DNA of 64,000 bases from the NCBI RefSeq assembly GCF_001644645.1, contig NZ_CP011390.1, positions 1,116,001 to 1,180,000 on the forward strand, written 5' to 3'. Source of the stretch: Flavisolibacter tropicus (GTDB lineage: Bacteria; Bacteroidota; Bacteroidia; Chitinophagales; Chitinophagaceae). The translations under genes and the position numbers were made by a program. Position 1 is the first letter of the stretch; each line of letters begins with the position of its first letter. The notes under the pieces are model-generated. The model saw only the letters and a list, made by a program, of their open reading frames with translations. It was not told the DNA's origin and ran no database searches. Shown one piece after another: positions 1 to 8,151 of the stretch.

Positions 1-98
1 GCAAAGGTCTCATAAGTAGTTAAGTCCTTGATAAAGAACGACATACCGACAATTCCTGCAATAACAAGAACTAGAAGGATGATGTGTATTTTTTTCAT
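1..98 (-). CDS. ccmE: Cytochrome c maturation protein CcmE, N-terminal fragment (runs off the window start)
   Basis: Only the first 32 codons lie in the window; the gene reads leftward from ATG at 98 and continues beyond base 1. The visible protein starts MKKIHIILLVLVIAG, a single hydrophobic anchor, followed by a short segment ending DLTTYETF. A signal anchor followed by this D(L/A)TTY motif is typical of the small CcmE heme chaperone of Bacteroidota, which carries heme to apocytochrome c on the periplasmic side of the inner membrane. The heme-binding histidine is outside the window, so this rests on the N-terminus alone. A TAnnTTTG promoter box lies 19 bases upstream of the ATG. Confidence 0.6.
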   Translation of the reverse strand, partial: MKKIHIILLVLVIAGIVGMSFFIKDLTTYETF

Positions 99-116
99 AA
101 TGGTATATCTGCTGTG

Positions 117-124
117 CAAAGGTA
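117..124 (-). promoter_or_regulatory. -7 box TACCTTTG of the ccmE promoter
   Basis: Read on the reverse strand this is TACCTTTG followed by C, an exact match to the Bacteroidota -7 consensus TAnnTTTG, ending 18 bases before the ccmE ATG. No clear TTG -33 box is seen at the ideal spacing. Confidence 0.5.
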
Positions 125-292
125 TATCAATTGAGGTTTGCTCCTCTTTAACAAGAGAGCATTTTAATCTTTATATAATGTTTTCACAAAACAATAAGTC
201 ATATAGAACTGCTTTGGACGCTATTAAAGTCCATTCACGTTGACCTTTACTCCTTGCTTTCTGGTCGATTAAACAACTATATCCAATCTATG

Positions 293-350
293 ATGTCTCG
301 TATATTTCTCGTCTCTATTAAGGGCGAGATATATACGAGACATATACGAG
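293..350. repeat. 11-bp-phased CTCG/CGAG repeats forming a 19-bp inverted repeat
   Basis: The core CTCG occurs at 297 and 308, and its complement CGAG at 325, 336 and 347; spacing within each group is exactly 11 bp. The two groups face each other, so 293-311 can pair with 325-343 (19 bp, one mismatch, 13-base loop). It lies in the 430-bp gap between divergent ccmE and the arginase-fold gene. The rest of that gap (351-529) holds no gene I recognise. The hairpin has no T-tract, so it is not an ordinary terminator. The spacing and the ATACGAG word resemble the repeats at 13.7 and 44.35 kb. Confidence 0.6.
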
Positions 351-529
351 TTATAAATGAGATATTGCAGGTTGAAGGGCTTATTGAAGAGCCTCTTGCT
401 TTATCACCGGGAACTGAAAACTTGCAACTATATAGTCTTCTAACCAGTTTTTTAACCTTTATATAAATACACGATTTTGCTACCCGGTCAAACGGGAGTA
501 ACTTGCACCGCTTTTAAAAAGCGTCAAAT

Positions 530-1576
530 ATGACAGATCTTTCCGCTTTTGACCCTAATGGTTTAGGAAACCCGAACAATAACATCTTTGGTCTTCCCTT
601 TTCGGAAGAAGATGCCCGTTTAGTTATCATTCCAGTTCCTTGGGAGGTTACAGTGAGCTTTGGCTCCGGTACAGCCCGGGCCTCTGAGCAAATTATGCGT
701 GCATCATTGCAGGTAGATCTTTTTGATCCCGATGTACCAGACGGTTGGAGACAGGGCTTTTACATGAGAGAAACCGATAAAAAGATCCTATTGAAGAGCG
801 ACTACCTCCGTAAGGAAGCAGAGCTCTATATAGACTATATTGCCAATGGCGACCTGGTAGAGCAAAACCAGTTCATGTGTAAAACCTTGAAAGAGGTTAA
901 TGAAGGCAGCCACTTTCTAAACAACTGGGTCTATCATCAAACTAAGTCCTTACTGGATCAAGGTAAACTGGTAGCCATGTTGGGTGGAGACCATAGCACG
1001 CCTCTTGGCTTTTTCAAGGCTATTGCCGAAAAACATGGCGATTTTGGTATTCTGCAGATAGATGCGCATTGCGACCTTAGAGAAGCTTATGAAGGCTTTG
1101 TATATTCTCATGCCAGCATTATGTATAATGCTTTGAAAGAAATTCCACAGCTGCGAAAACTGGTTCAAGCTGGAATCCGCGACTACTCTCAGGGAGAATT
1201 GGAATTTATCCGGGAAAATCAAGACCGGGTTAAAACCTATTTTGACCGCGATATTCGCTACCGCCAATATGAAGGGGAAACTTTTAAGCAGATTACCGAT
1301 GATATTATCAGCCAACTGCCTGACAAAGTATATATCTCTTTTGATATTGATGGTTTAGATCCTAAACTGGCGCCCAATACAGGTACACCAGTACAGGGTG
1401 GATTTGAAACAGACCAGGTGTTTTACATTTTCAACAAACTGCATCAATCAGGAAAACAGATCATTGGATTTGATCTGAATGAAGTGAGTACAAGTGAATC
1501 AGGTTGGGATGCAAACGTTGGAGCCCGCGTCCTATTTAAATTGTGTAACTTACTAGTAGCCAGTAACCCAGCATAA
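530..1576 (+). CDS. Arginase/agmatinase/formimidoylglutamase family hydrolase
   Basis: A 348-residue protein of the ureohydrolase (arginase) superfamily, cytoplasmic binuclear manganese enzymes that release urea or formamide from guanidino or formimino substrates. The metal-binding motifs are all present and in order: GGDHS at 152-156, DAHCD at 178-182 and SFDIDGLDP at 270-278, with the usual TGTPVQGG segment after it. An N-terminal extension of about 110 residues before the catalytic core is longer than in typical agmatinases. Substrate cannot be told from sequence: agmatinase, arginase and formimidoylglutamase are all possible. The stop is 2 bases from the next ATG, and a third gene follows, so the three probably form an operon. 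Confidence 0.8.
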   Translation: MTDLSAFDPNGLGNPNNNIFGLPFSEEDARLVIIPVPWEVTVSFGSGTARASEQIMRASLQVDLFDPDVPDGWRQGFYMRETDKKILLKSDYLRKEAELYIDYIANGDLVEQNQFMCKTLKEVNEGSHFLNNWVYHQTKSLLDQGKLVAMLGGDHSTPLGFFKAIAEKHGDFGILQIDAHCDLREAYEGFVYSHASIMYNALKEIPQLRKLVQAGIRDYSQGELEFIRENQDRVKTYFDRDIRYRQYEGETFKQITDDIISQLPDKVYISFDIDGLDPKLAPNTGTPVQGGFETDQVFYIFNKLHQSGKQIIGFDLNEVSTSESGWDANVGARVLFKLCNLLVASNPA

Positions 1577-1578
1577 TT

Positions 1579-2196
1579 ATGCATAAGCTAGCAGTAAAAA
1601 TTGAAGGTATTGAACGGCGAAAGAGTAGTACAGGATTACTGCACATAATTGCAGGCTTCTTTCTGTTCATGAATGGCGTTACCTATTTACGCCAGATGAA
1701 TTTTGAGAAGATAGGCCTGGTACTGCCTTTTTTCCTGGTAGCAACTAGCAGCCTGCTTTATGGCTTTTTCAGAAAGCGGTTTGACCCAGGCGCTCAATTG
1801 AATCACTGGATACGACTACTGCAGTTTTTGGCTTTTACCACTTTGTTTATAGTGTTTTTAGGTTTTTCTCAAACACCGCAGATTATTGGTTTACTGTTAT
1901 GGGCAATAATAACGTTGTTCCTTATGTTCACGGAAAGAAAAGTGTTTCATGATGCTTATCTCCAAGTGAAAACAGATGGCATACATGTGCCAGGATATCT
2001 AAGGACCAATGTCATTCCATGGGGACTGATTGAGAGCTTTATTGTTCGTACAGATTATGTAACCATTCTGAGAAGAGATCAGAAATATGTGCAATTAGAA
2101 GTCTTGCATGATCTTGGCAAACAGGAAATTGAAGTTATTAACCATTTTAGTAAACAACATATTGATCAATTTGCGCCCAGCGTGGTGCTTCCTTAA
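1579..2196 (+). CDS. Membrane protein of unknown function, four predicted TM segments
   Basis: A 205-residue protein I do not recognise by family. It has about four hydrophobic stretches (roughly residues 19-37, 44-63, 80-98 and 103-119) and then a soluble tail of about 85 residues containing a conserved-looking VIPWGLIESF segment. A membrane hairpin region followed by a small beta-rich tail is reminiscent of bacterial PH-like membrane proteins, but this is only a shape resemblance. The ATG is 2 bases after the arginase-fold gene and the stop is 9 bases before the radical SAM gene, so it is almost certainly co-transcribed with both. Confidence 0.65.
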   Translation: MHKLAVKIEGIERRKSSTGLLHIIAGFFLFMNGVTYLRQMNFEKIGLVLPFFLVATSSLLYGFFRKRFDPGAQLNHWIRLLQFLAFTTLFIVFLGFSQTPQIIGLLLWAIITLFLMFTERKVFHDAYLQVKTDGIHVPGYLRTNVIPWGLIESFIVRTDYVTILRRDQKYVQLEVLHDLGKQEIEVINHFSKQHIDQFAPSVVLP

Positions 2197-2205
2197 AATA
2201 ACTAC

Positions 2206-3498
2206 GTGTCATTAACTCCATACATATTATACTCAGACGGGAAAGGAAACATTTTTGAAGACACATCGCTCTACGTAGTAGGGCGTAGTGGCTGGGATGC
2301 AATGCCTATTCCGGAAGATCATTGGATTGAACTGCCACAAGGCGGTAATTTATATGAGCTACCAGGCCGTAGAGGAATTGGTATTGATGTAAAGACGGGT
2401 GAAATGCGCCTTTGTGAAAAAGGCTGGGCAGTTGCGGCTTTTATTCCGCCTGCACATACCGGCTTTTTTATAGCAGCATTTGAAACAGCACCTGACGCTC
2501 CTACTCTTCCTTTGTTTTGCTACACAGCAGTAGGTTGGCACGATGATAAGTTTTATGTACCGGCAGTTCGTATTGAGGAAGATATCCGCCAAGAGTGTGG
2601 AGGCTTTGATGAAAACAAAGTAAAGGCTGGTGTAGAGAAGCTTATGGATGCCTATCCACACAATCGATTAGTTGCTCACTTAGCCAACAATTGCGCACTC
2701 ACTTACCAGTGTCCGGCTGCCCGCAACTATTTCATTGGCCGTTGGGAATGTCCCATTCCAGCTTCACCAGCTTGTAACGCCAACTGTGTTGGTTGTATCT
2801 CTTTCCAACCAGAAGAGGAAAGCATAGTATCAACACAAGATCGCTTAACATTTAAGCCTAGCGTGGAAGAGATCGTTGAGTATACGGTACCACACCTGGA
2901 AAGCGCACCCTATCCTATCGTAAGCTTTGGCCAGGGTTGTGAAGGCGAGCCACTGTTGATGTGGGAAACCATTCGTAAAGCTATTATTGAAATACGCAAG
3001 CATACTCCTAACGGTAGTATCAATATTAACACGAACGGCTCAAAACCAGATGCAGTAAAAGCCTTGTGTGAGGCAGGTTTAGACAGTATTCGTGTAAGTA
3101 CCAATTCAGCGCGCAGAGAAATCTACATGCCGTATTACCGCCCTAACAACTATGAGTTTGAAGATATTATTGAGAGCTTAAAGATTGTTGATAGTTATGG
3201 CGGCTGGACATCGATAAACTATTTTGTATTTCCTGGAATGACTGATCGTGTTGAAGAGTATGAAGCCTTACGACAGCTCATCAAAGACACCAACCTGAAA
3301 ATGATCCAATGGCGCAATTTTAATATTGACCCTGATTGGTATTTAGGAAAAATTGGGGTTGCCGATAGCGGTGAGATCATTGGCGTTAAGCAAATGCAAG
3401 AGCTGATCCAGGAAGAATTCCCTAACTTGAAGTTTGGCTATTATAACCCTCCAATGGAACGGATAAAAGGGAACTATAATAAAGATTTTGCCCACTAA
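2206..3498 (+). CDS. Radical SAM domain protein with long N-terminal domain
   Basis: A 430-residue radical S-adenosylmethionine protein. The [4Fe-4S]-binding CxxxCxxC motif is Cys190, Cys194 and Cys197 (ACNANCVGC), followed by a partial TIM barrel with an SFGQGCEGEP segment that fits the SAM-contacting glycine-rich strand and an NTNG motif. About 185 residues precede the cluster motif and match no radical SAM accessory domain I know. The reaction is unknown. The start is GTG at 2206; the beginning MSLTPYILYSDGKGNIF has no better ATG nearby. It is the last gene of the cluster with the arginase-fold hydrolase and is followed by a strong terminator. Confidence 0.75.
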   Translation: MSLTPYILYSDGKGNIFEDTSLYVVGRSGWDAMPIPEDHWIELPQGGNLYELPGRRGIGIDVKTGEMRLCEKGWAVAAFIPPAHTGFFIAAFETAPDAPTLPLFCYTAVGWHDDKFYVPAVRIEEDIRQECGGFDENKVKAGVEKLMDAYPHNRLVAHLANNCALTYQCPAARNYFIGRWECPIPASPACNANCVGCISFQPEEESIVSTQDRLTFKPSVEEIVEYTVPHLESAPYPIVSFGQGCEGEPLLMWETIRKAIIEIRKHTPNGSININTNGSKPDAVKALCEAGLDSIRVSTNSARREIYMPYYRPNNYEFEDIIESLKIVDSYGGWTSINYFVFPGMTDRVEEYEALRQLIKDTNLKMIQWRNFNIDPDWYLGKIGVADSGEIIGVKQMQELIQEEFPNLKFGYYNPPMERIKGNYNKDFAH

Positions 3499-3516
3499 AA
3501 AAGTGAACTAAACAAT

Positions 3517-3542
3517 AAAGCCCCGCTAGTAGCGGGGCTTTT
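3517..3542. terminator. Bidirectional rho-independent terminator
   Basis: Perfect 11-bp stem AAAGCCCCGCT / AGCGGGGCTTT with a 3-base loop; A and T runs on its two sides serve both the radical SAM gene (+) and the convergent CHRD gene (-). Confidence 0.85.
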
Positions 3543-3560
3543 GCTTGTAAGAAAGTATGA

Positions 3561-4046
3561 TTATTGAACCACTAATTGTCCTCTGATTTCACCACCTGGA
3601 TTTGCAGCGGTGTGTATATTGTAGTACAACGCTTGTGATAGCGCCTGGCTTTCCTGCTGATCAGTTAACGTGGCAGTACTTGTAACTGTTCCTGATGCGC
3701 CAGCACCTGTAGGTAATGGAATAGCAATTAAAACACCTGCTGCTGTATTTCTATCCGCAGGTCCATGAAAGTGGGCTGCTGTAGGCGCGCCAGAAAGGCC
3801 AGTCCAAGTTATCGTATAGTTCAGGATGTTAGTATTGGGATCATAAGTACCAGATATAGTAGCAGTTGCGTTTGTTGTTACAGGAGTAGGTCGCTCTTTA
3901 GCACCAGTTGCTTGTTCTCCTGTAATTCTTAATGTTGATGCCTGTTTATCATCTTGAAATCCAAGGTCACTTTGACAAGATATTACTGTAAAACTTGCAA
4001 AAGTTGCCAGCAGCAAAAAAGGCCGACTAATTATTTTTACGAGCAT
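3561..4046 (-). CDS. CHRD domain lipoprotein
   Basis: A 161-residue exported protein. The N-terminus is a hydrophobic signal ending in a lipobox (VISC, Cys24), so it is probably a lipoprotein. The mature part matches a CHRD (chordin) domain: a GEQ...P segment, then YDPNTN followed by YTITWTGLSG, AAHFHGPA, and the C-terminal NPGGEIRGQLV signature with YYNIHT. CHRD domains are widespread in secreted bacterial proteins and their role is not established. It sits alone, convergent with the radical SAM cluster and sharing its terminator. Confidence 0.8.
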   Translation of the reverse strand: MLVKIISRPFLLLATFASFTVISCQSDLGFQDDKQASTLRITGEQATGAKERPTPVTTNATATISGTYDPNTNILNYTITWTGLSGAPTAAHFHGPADRNTAAGVLIAIPLPTGAGASGTVTSTATLTDQQESQALSQALYYNIHTAANPGGEIRGQLVVQ

Positions 4047-4150
4047 GGTTAGGTATTTTAAGGTTAGAAATAGTGGAGCATATTTCGTACCATTAAGTTA
4101 ATACGCTTTTCTTGCAATCCGGTTGCCTAATCTGCCACATAATTAAAACA

Positions 4151-4870
4151 ATGACCAAAAAGATCATTATTGTTGGTGCTACTTCAGGAATTGGTAAAGA
4201 AATGGCTTTACTCTATTTACAGCAAGGTCATCAGGTAGGTATTACAGGACGGCGTCAGCAATTGTTACTTGAAATACAGAATAGTTATCCGCAGCAAACC
4301 TTTATAGAATCATTTGATGTTCGGGATACGAATGTGACGCTTTATCTGGACAAACTAAACCTGGCAATGAATGGATTTGATATCCTTATTTATAATGCTG
4401 GTGTAGGCCACCCTTCCAAAGAGCTGGATGCAGCCAAAGAAAAAGAAACCACGCTTATCAATGTAAATGGTTTTGTTGCAATTGCCGATTATGCGTTTAA
4501 TTACTTTAGAGAACGGGGGTATGGTCAACTAGTTGTAATATCCTCAATAGCTGGACTAACCGGCAGCAGTTGGGCGCCAGCCTATAGTGCTTCAAAAGCT
4601 TTCATGAGTAAATATGCGCAAAGCCTAAACATGAAAGCCTATGCGCTGCAAGCCAATATTAAAGTCACTGATATTAGGCCAGGCTTCATAAACACAAAAG
4701 AAGCAGATGGCTATAAGAGATTTTGGGCAGCCACTTCTCTTAAAGCCGCAAATCAAATCATTAGAGCTATTGAGAGCAAGAAACGTGTAGCCTATATTAC
4801 CAAACGCTGGTGGTTAATAGCTATGTTGCTAAAGGTTTCGCCTTACTGGCTGTATAAGCGCTTTTTATAA
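4151..4870 (+). CDS. Short-chain dehydrogenase/reductase (SDR) family oxidoreductase
   Basis: A 239-residue classical SDR, an NAD(P)-dependent oxidoreductase with a Rossmann fold. It shows the cofactor-binding GATSGIG (residues 9-15), the structural NAG at 82-84 and the catalytic Ser131/132, Tyr145 and Lys149 (YSASK). The reading frame is open back to a TTG at 4112, but the ATG at 4151 places the glycine motif at the usual distance from the N-terminus and is preferred. A basic or hydrophobic tail follows the catalytic core. Substrate unknown. It stands alone, with 92 bases to the next gene. Confidence 0.85.
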   Translation: MTKKIIIVGATSGIGKEMALLYLQQGHQVGITGRRQQLLLEIQNSYPQQTFIESFDVRDTNVTLYLDKLNLAMNGFDILIYNAGVGHPSKELDAAKEKETTLINVNGFVAIADYAFNYFRERGYGQLVVISSIAGLTGSSWAPAYSASKAFMSKYAQSLNMKAYALQANIKVTDIRPGFINTKEADGYKRFWAATSLKAANQIIRAIESKKRVAYITKRWWLIAMLLKVSPYWLYKRFL

Positions 4871-4953
4871 TTGTTAAAAGTATTGTAACAAGCTTTGTCT
4901 ATAAGGCAATTTATCTAACTTTTCCACCGTTTTACAGTCAAACCAAGAACAAA

Positions 4954-4961
4954 TACATTTG
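4954..4961 (+). promoter_or_regulatory. -7 box TACATTTG upstream of the tonB-like gene
   Basis: Exact TAnnTTTG match lying one base before the first possible ATG (4963). A transcript starting 6-8 bases downstream would exclude that ATG, so the in-frame ATG at 4981 may be the true start. Confidence 0.4.
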
Positions 4962-4962
4962 T

Positions 4963-5825
4963 ATGAACAATACGATCACTATGTCTGCTGAATTTGAAAG
5001 ACAAAAAAATGTCAAAGCAACGGCTATCACCTTTGGGATAGCAGGCGCCTTGGTATTGTTGTTCATATTGATTAAATGGCCGCTACCTACTGTAGAACCC
5101 ATACCTGTACAGGAATTTATTGAAGTGAATTTAGGCAACAGTGATGTTGGATCTGGAGACGATCAACCCATGTTACCGGGTATGCCAGCTCCTTCAGAGC
5201 AACAAGCCTATACGCCTCCTACCCCTGTTCAATCTCACGTTTCGGATGCTAAAGCTGTAGAAACAGATGATCGGCCAGAGAATGATGCACCTGCTGTAAA
5301 AACGCCTACTGTCTCAAAGCCAAACGCAACTCGTATTGATAATGACAATAAAGTAGAAAAACAACGCCTAATCCTGCTCCTGTAGTAGCCCAAGCACCTC
5401 CTAAACCCAAAGCTGTTTTAGGAAGAACTGTTGGAGGCAATGGTAATGGAGGCAATGGTGCTGACACGTACAAGCCTGGAACGGGTGAAGGTACTGGTAA
5501 CGGAGAAGGCGATCAGGGTCGTGTTGGCGGAAGCCCGAATGGACGTGATTATACAGGAACACCCAGCAACTTTGGTGTGCGCGTCATGAACATACCGCAA
5601 CAAAGTTTTGAAGAAGACTTTGACAATAATGCCACAATAGCCATGGAAGTAGTAGCTGATGCCAATGGCAAAGTAACTTCTGCCACCTATACTTCTAAAG
5701 GCTCTACAGGAACTGCTACGCCTAGAATGAAAGAGATTGCACGCGACCTGGCATTCAAATTAAAGATTGGGCCAGCAGATGGCGTTCAGAAAGGCGTTGT
5801 AAAATTTAATTTCAGAGTAAAATAA
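4963..5825 (+). CDS. Energy transducer TonB-family protein with an apparent 1-base frameshift
   Basis: Two frames together encode one protein of about 287 residues. The first part (4963-5361) gives a cytoplasmic start, one TM segment (about residues 25-40) and a Pro-rich periplasmic linker; it then hits a stop at 5383. Moving forward one frame at the A-run 5357-5361 restores an open frame (TPNPAPVVAQAPPKPK..., then a Gly/Asn-rich linker) that joins directly to the C-terminal domain (5577-5825), ending KFNFRVK, TonB-C-like. One extra A in the run of five would make the gene intact. TonB proteins pass inner-membrane ion-gradient energy to outer-membrane receptors. No exbB or exbD lies beside it. 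ATG 4981 is an alternative start. Confidence 0.7.
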
Positions 5826-5843
5826 TCATTCAGTCATCCCACT

Positions 5844-5851
5844 TACTTTTG
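5844..5851 (+). promoter_or_regulatory. -7 box TACTTTTG just upstream of folC
   Basis: Exact TAnnTTTG match that ends 8 bases before ATG 5860. A start site 6-8 bases downstream would give a nearly leaderless folC transcript and rules out the in-frame GTG at 5851 as start. Confidence 0.4.
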
Positions 5852-5859
5852 TGACCGCG

Positions 5860-7158
5860 ATGACGTACAACCAAACTATTGAATATCTTTTTACAAAGCT
5901 GCCAATGTTTAGCCGCATTGGCAGTGCTGCATTTAAGAAGGACCTTACCAATATTAAAATACTCTGCGATCATTTAGGCAATCCTGAGCGTCAGTTCAAA
6001 AGCATTCATATTGGTGGCACAAATGGAAAAGGCTCTACCAGTCATATGCTAGCATCGGTATTACAAACAGCCGGATATAAAACGGGTTTATACACCTCTC
6101 CTCACTTATACGATTTCCGCGAGCGCATTAAGATTGATGGCCAACTGGTACCAGAAGACTTTGTTATTGCCTTTGTAGAGCAAATAAAGCCACTGGTTGA
6201 TGATGTACAGCCTTCCTTTTTTGAAATTACGGTAGCAATGGCTTTTAGCTATTTTGCTCAGCAGAAGGTAGATGTAGCCGTTATAGAGGTAGGCTTAGGT
6301 GGCCGCTTAGACAGTACGAATATTATCCATCCAGAGGTTTCTGTCATTACCAATATTGGCTGGGACCATATGAATATTCTGGGTGATACTTTAAAGCAAA
6401 TAGCTATTGAAAAAGCAGGTATCATTAAACCTGCAACCTCTGTAGTTATAGGAGAAAAAAATAAAACTACCAGTCCAGTTTTTCAACAAATAGCCGCCAA
6501 TCAAAAAGCACCAATATTCTATTCTCAAGATCGTTATGCGGTTTACTCTTATAAGCTACAAGTGTCTACTCTGGAAGTAACAGTAGCTGATTTGAGTAAT
6601 GGCTTAGAAACAACCTATATAACCGACCTGCCGGGTATTTATCAAACAAAAAACATTTGCACCGTTCTACAAACAATTGAAGTATTAAGAGAAAAAGGAT
6701 TTGCCATTAATACTGATAGTATTCACTCAGGGCTTCAAAATGTACAGAAAATTACGGGGCTTGGTGGTAGATGGGAAGTGCTCAAACAGAAACCAACTGT
6801 GGTCTTAGAGGTAGCCCATAATGAAGATGGACTACAGCAGATGATAGCTCACTTAAAAGCTTTATCCTTTCATCAGCTTCACTTGATATATGGAATGGTA
6901 AAAGATAAAGAAGCAGATAAAGTACTAAAACTACTACCAAAAGAAGCACAATACTATTTCACACAAGCCCATATACCCAGAGCGCTGCCTGCAGCAGAAC
7001 TCAAAGAAGTGGCTAGTAACTACGGATTACAAGGCAATACTTATGAACATGTAAATACAGCTTTACATGCGGCGTTACAAACAGCAAAAGAAGATGACCT
7101 CATTATTGTTTGCGGTAGTATCTTCCTGGTAGCGGAAGTAGATAAGCACGCGTTATAA
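5860..7158 (+). CDS. folC: Bifunctional dihydrofolate synthase / folylpolyglutamate synthase
   Basis: A 432-residue Mur-ligase-type enzyme that adds glutamate to dihydropteroate and to folates in the cytoplasm. The ATP-binding loop GTNGKGS is at 53-59, followed by the family motifs YTSPHLYDFRERI and EVGLGGRLDSTN, then TNIGWDHMNILG and EKAGIIK, and in the C-terminal domain EVAHNEDG. Length and motif order fit FolC throughout. ATG 5860 is preferred to GTG 5851 because MTYNQTIEYLF is the usual beginning and because a promoter box covers the GTG. The last 6 bases overlap the end of the convergent Nudix gene. Confidence 0.93.
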   Translation: MTYNQTIEYLFTKLPMFSRIGSAAFKKDLTNIKILCDHLGNPERQFKSIHIGGTNGKGSTSHMLASVLQTAGYKTGLYTSPHLYDFRERIKIDGQLVPEDFVIAFVEQIKPLVDDVQPSFFEITVAMAFSYFAQQKVDVAVIEVGLGGRLDSTNIIHPEVSVITNIGWDHMNILGDTLKQIAIEKAGIIKPATSVVIGEKNKTTSPVFQQIAANQKAPIFYSQDRYAVYSYKLQVSTLEVTVADLSNGLETTYITDLPGIYQTKNICTVLQTIEVLREKGFAINTDSIHSGLQNVQKITGLGGRWEVLKQKPTVVLEVAHNEDGLQQMIAHLKALSFHQLHLIYGMVKDKEADKVLKLLPKEAQYYFTQAHIPRALPAAELKEVASNYGLQGNTYEHVNTALHAALQTAKEDDLIIVCGSIFLVAEVDKHAL

Positions 7159-7698
7159 GCGCATCTCTCCCAGCTTGATCAACCCATACATGATACAGTT
7201 AACATGCAAACTTTGCATGATAGTGTTTTGAAGCAAAAAAGCTTTCACTTCGGCTATAGAATGAAACAACACTTCCACATCTTCTGTATCATCTAATTGT
7301 TGTTCTGCCACTTTTCTACCACCTGTAGCTAAAAACATATGTGTAAAGTTGGTTGTAGTAGCTGGATTTGCACATATCTTACCTAGATAATGGTACTGCT
7401 CAAACTCATAACCGGTTTCTTCCAATAACTCTCTTCGACAAGCCTCCTCAGGGGTTTCTCCTTCATCAATTACGCCCCCGGGAACTTCAATACCTACCTG
7501 TCCTAAAGCATGACGGTATTGTTTTACTAAAACTACTTTATTGTCTTCGGTTAGTGCTAAGACATTTACCCAATCTGGATATTCTAAAACGTAGTAACCC
7601 GAAATAACTTTACCATTTGGTAATTCACAGGTATCCTTTCGAACAGTCAACCAATTATCCTTATGCAAATAAGTAGACGCTAATACTTTCCAGGTCAT
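7153..7698 (-). CDS. NUDIX hydrolase
   Basis: A 181-residue Nudix enzyme. The box GX5EX7REUXEEXGU is complete at residues 75-97 (G75, E81, R89, E90, E93, E94, G96), which binds the metal for cleaving nucleoside diphosphate derivatives. Flanking beta-strands (VVLVKQYRHALGQ before, ICANPATTTNFTHMFLA after) resemble the ADP-ribose pyrophosphatase branch, so ADP-sugar hydrolysis is the likeliest activity, though the substrate is inferred. It is the last gene of the fbp operon on the reverse strand, separated from the YfiT-like gene by the four-helix-bundle gene, and overlaps the end of folC by 6 bases. Confidence 0.85.
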   Translation of the reverse strand: MTWKVLASTYLHKDNWLTVRKDTCELPNGKVISGYYVLEYPDWVNVLALTEDNKVVLVKQYRHALGQVGIEVPGGVIDEGETPEEACRRELLEETGYEFEQYHYLGKICANPATTTNFTHMFLATGGRKVAEQQLDDTEDVEVLFHSIAEVKAFLLQNTIMQSLHVNCIMYGLIKLGEMRL

Positions 7699-7730
7699 AA
7701 GATTTGAGATTTGAAGTTTAAGATTTGATA

Positions 7731-8126
7731 TTATCTATCCTTAAACTTCTGTCCTTTATAATCAGACTTGTTTAGATAACTGATAAAGCCTGCAATTTTG
7801 CTTGCTAACTCTTCGTATTCTTTGATAAGGTTTGTGGCAACTTCCAGCCCGATGTATTTAAAGTCAATTGCCCTATATAATTGAGATCCTACTTCACCTG
7901 CAGAACCTTTTGAGAAGGATAGAAAGTTAAAAAATTCTAATTGACTCCCTCTCTCGAACCCTTCTGCAATGTTATCCATTACAGAACCTGCAGCAGCTCT
8001 GATCTGACTACAAAAACGAAAGTCCTTTGCAAAAGGTTCAGGTTGTGTAAGCCCATAAACCTTTAATGACAAAGCACGAGCATCCTGCCATATTTGTAAA
8101 TCCTCAAAGCGTTTGATGGTAGCCAT
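7731..8126 (-). CDS. Four-helix-bundle protein (23S rRNA intervening-sequence protein family)
   Basis: A 131-residue all-helical protein of the family first seen as ORFs in 23S rRNA intervening sequences. Typical marks are the N-terminal FEDLQIWQDAR, the central AAGSVMDNIAEGFERG and the YRAIDF / EYEELASKI helices. The molecular function of the family is not known. The ATG at 8126 is used; an upstream in-frame TTG would add five residues. The gene sits inside an operon, and both its flanks (7697-7730 and 8127-8158) are built from short TTTGA/TTTCAAA words unlike the neighbouring gaps, which suggests insertion as a unit. Confidence 0.85.
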   Translation of the reverse strand: MATIKRFEDLQIWQDARALSLKVYGLTQPEPFAKDFRFCSQIRAAAGSVMDNIAEGFERGSQLEFFNFLSFSKGSAGEVGSQLYRAIDFKYIGLEVATNLIKEYEELASKIAGFISYLNKSDYKGQKFKDR

Positions 8127-8151
8127 AATTTCAAACCTCAAATTTCAAATC

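Noticed and set aside
254..466. 70-residue ORF between ccmE and the arginase-fold gene
   Set aside because: It spans the inverted repeat at 293-350, shows no family resemblance and starts with TTG; probably non-coding.
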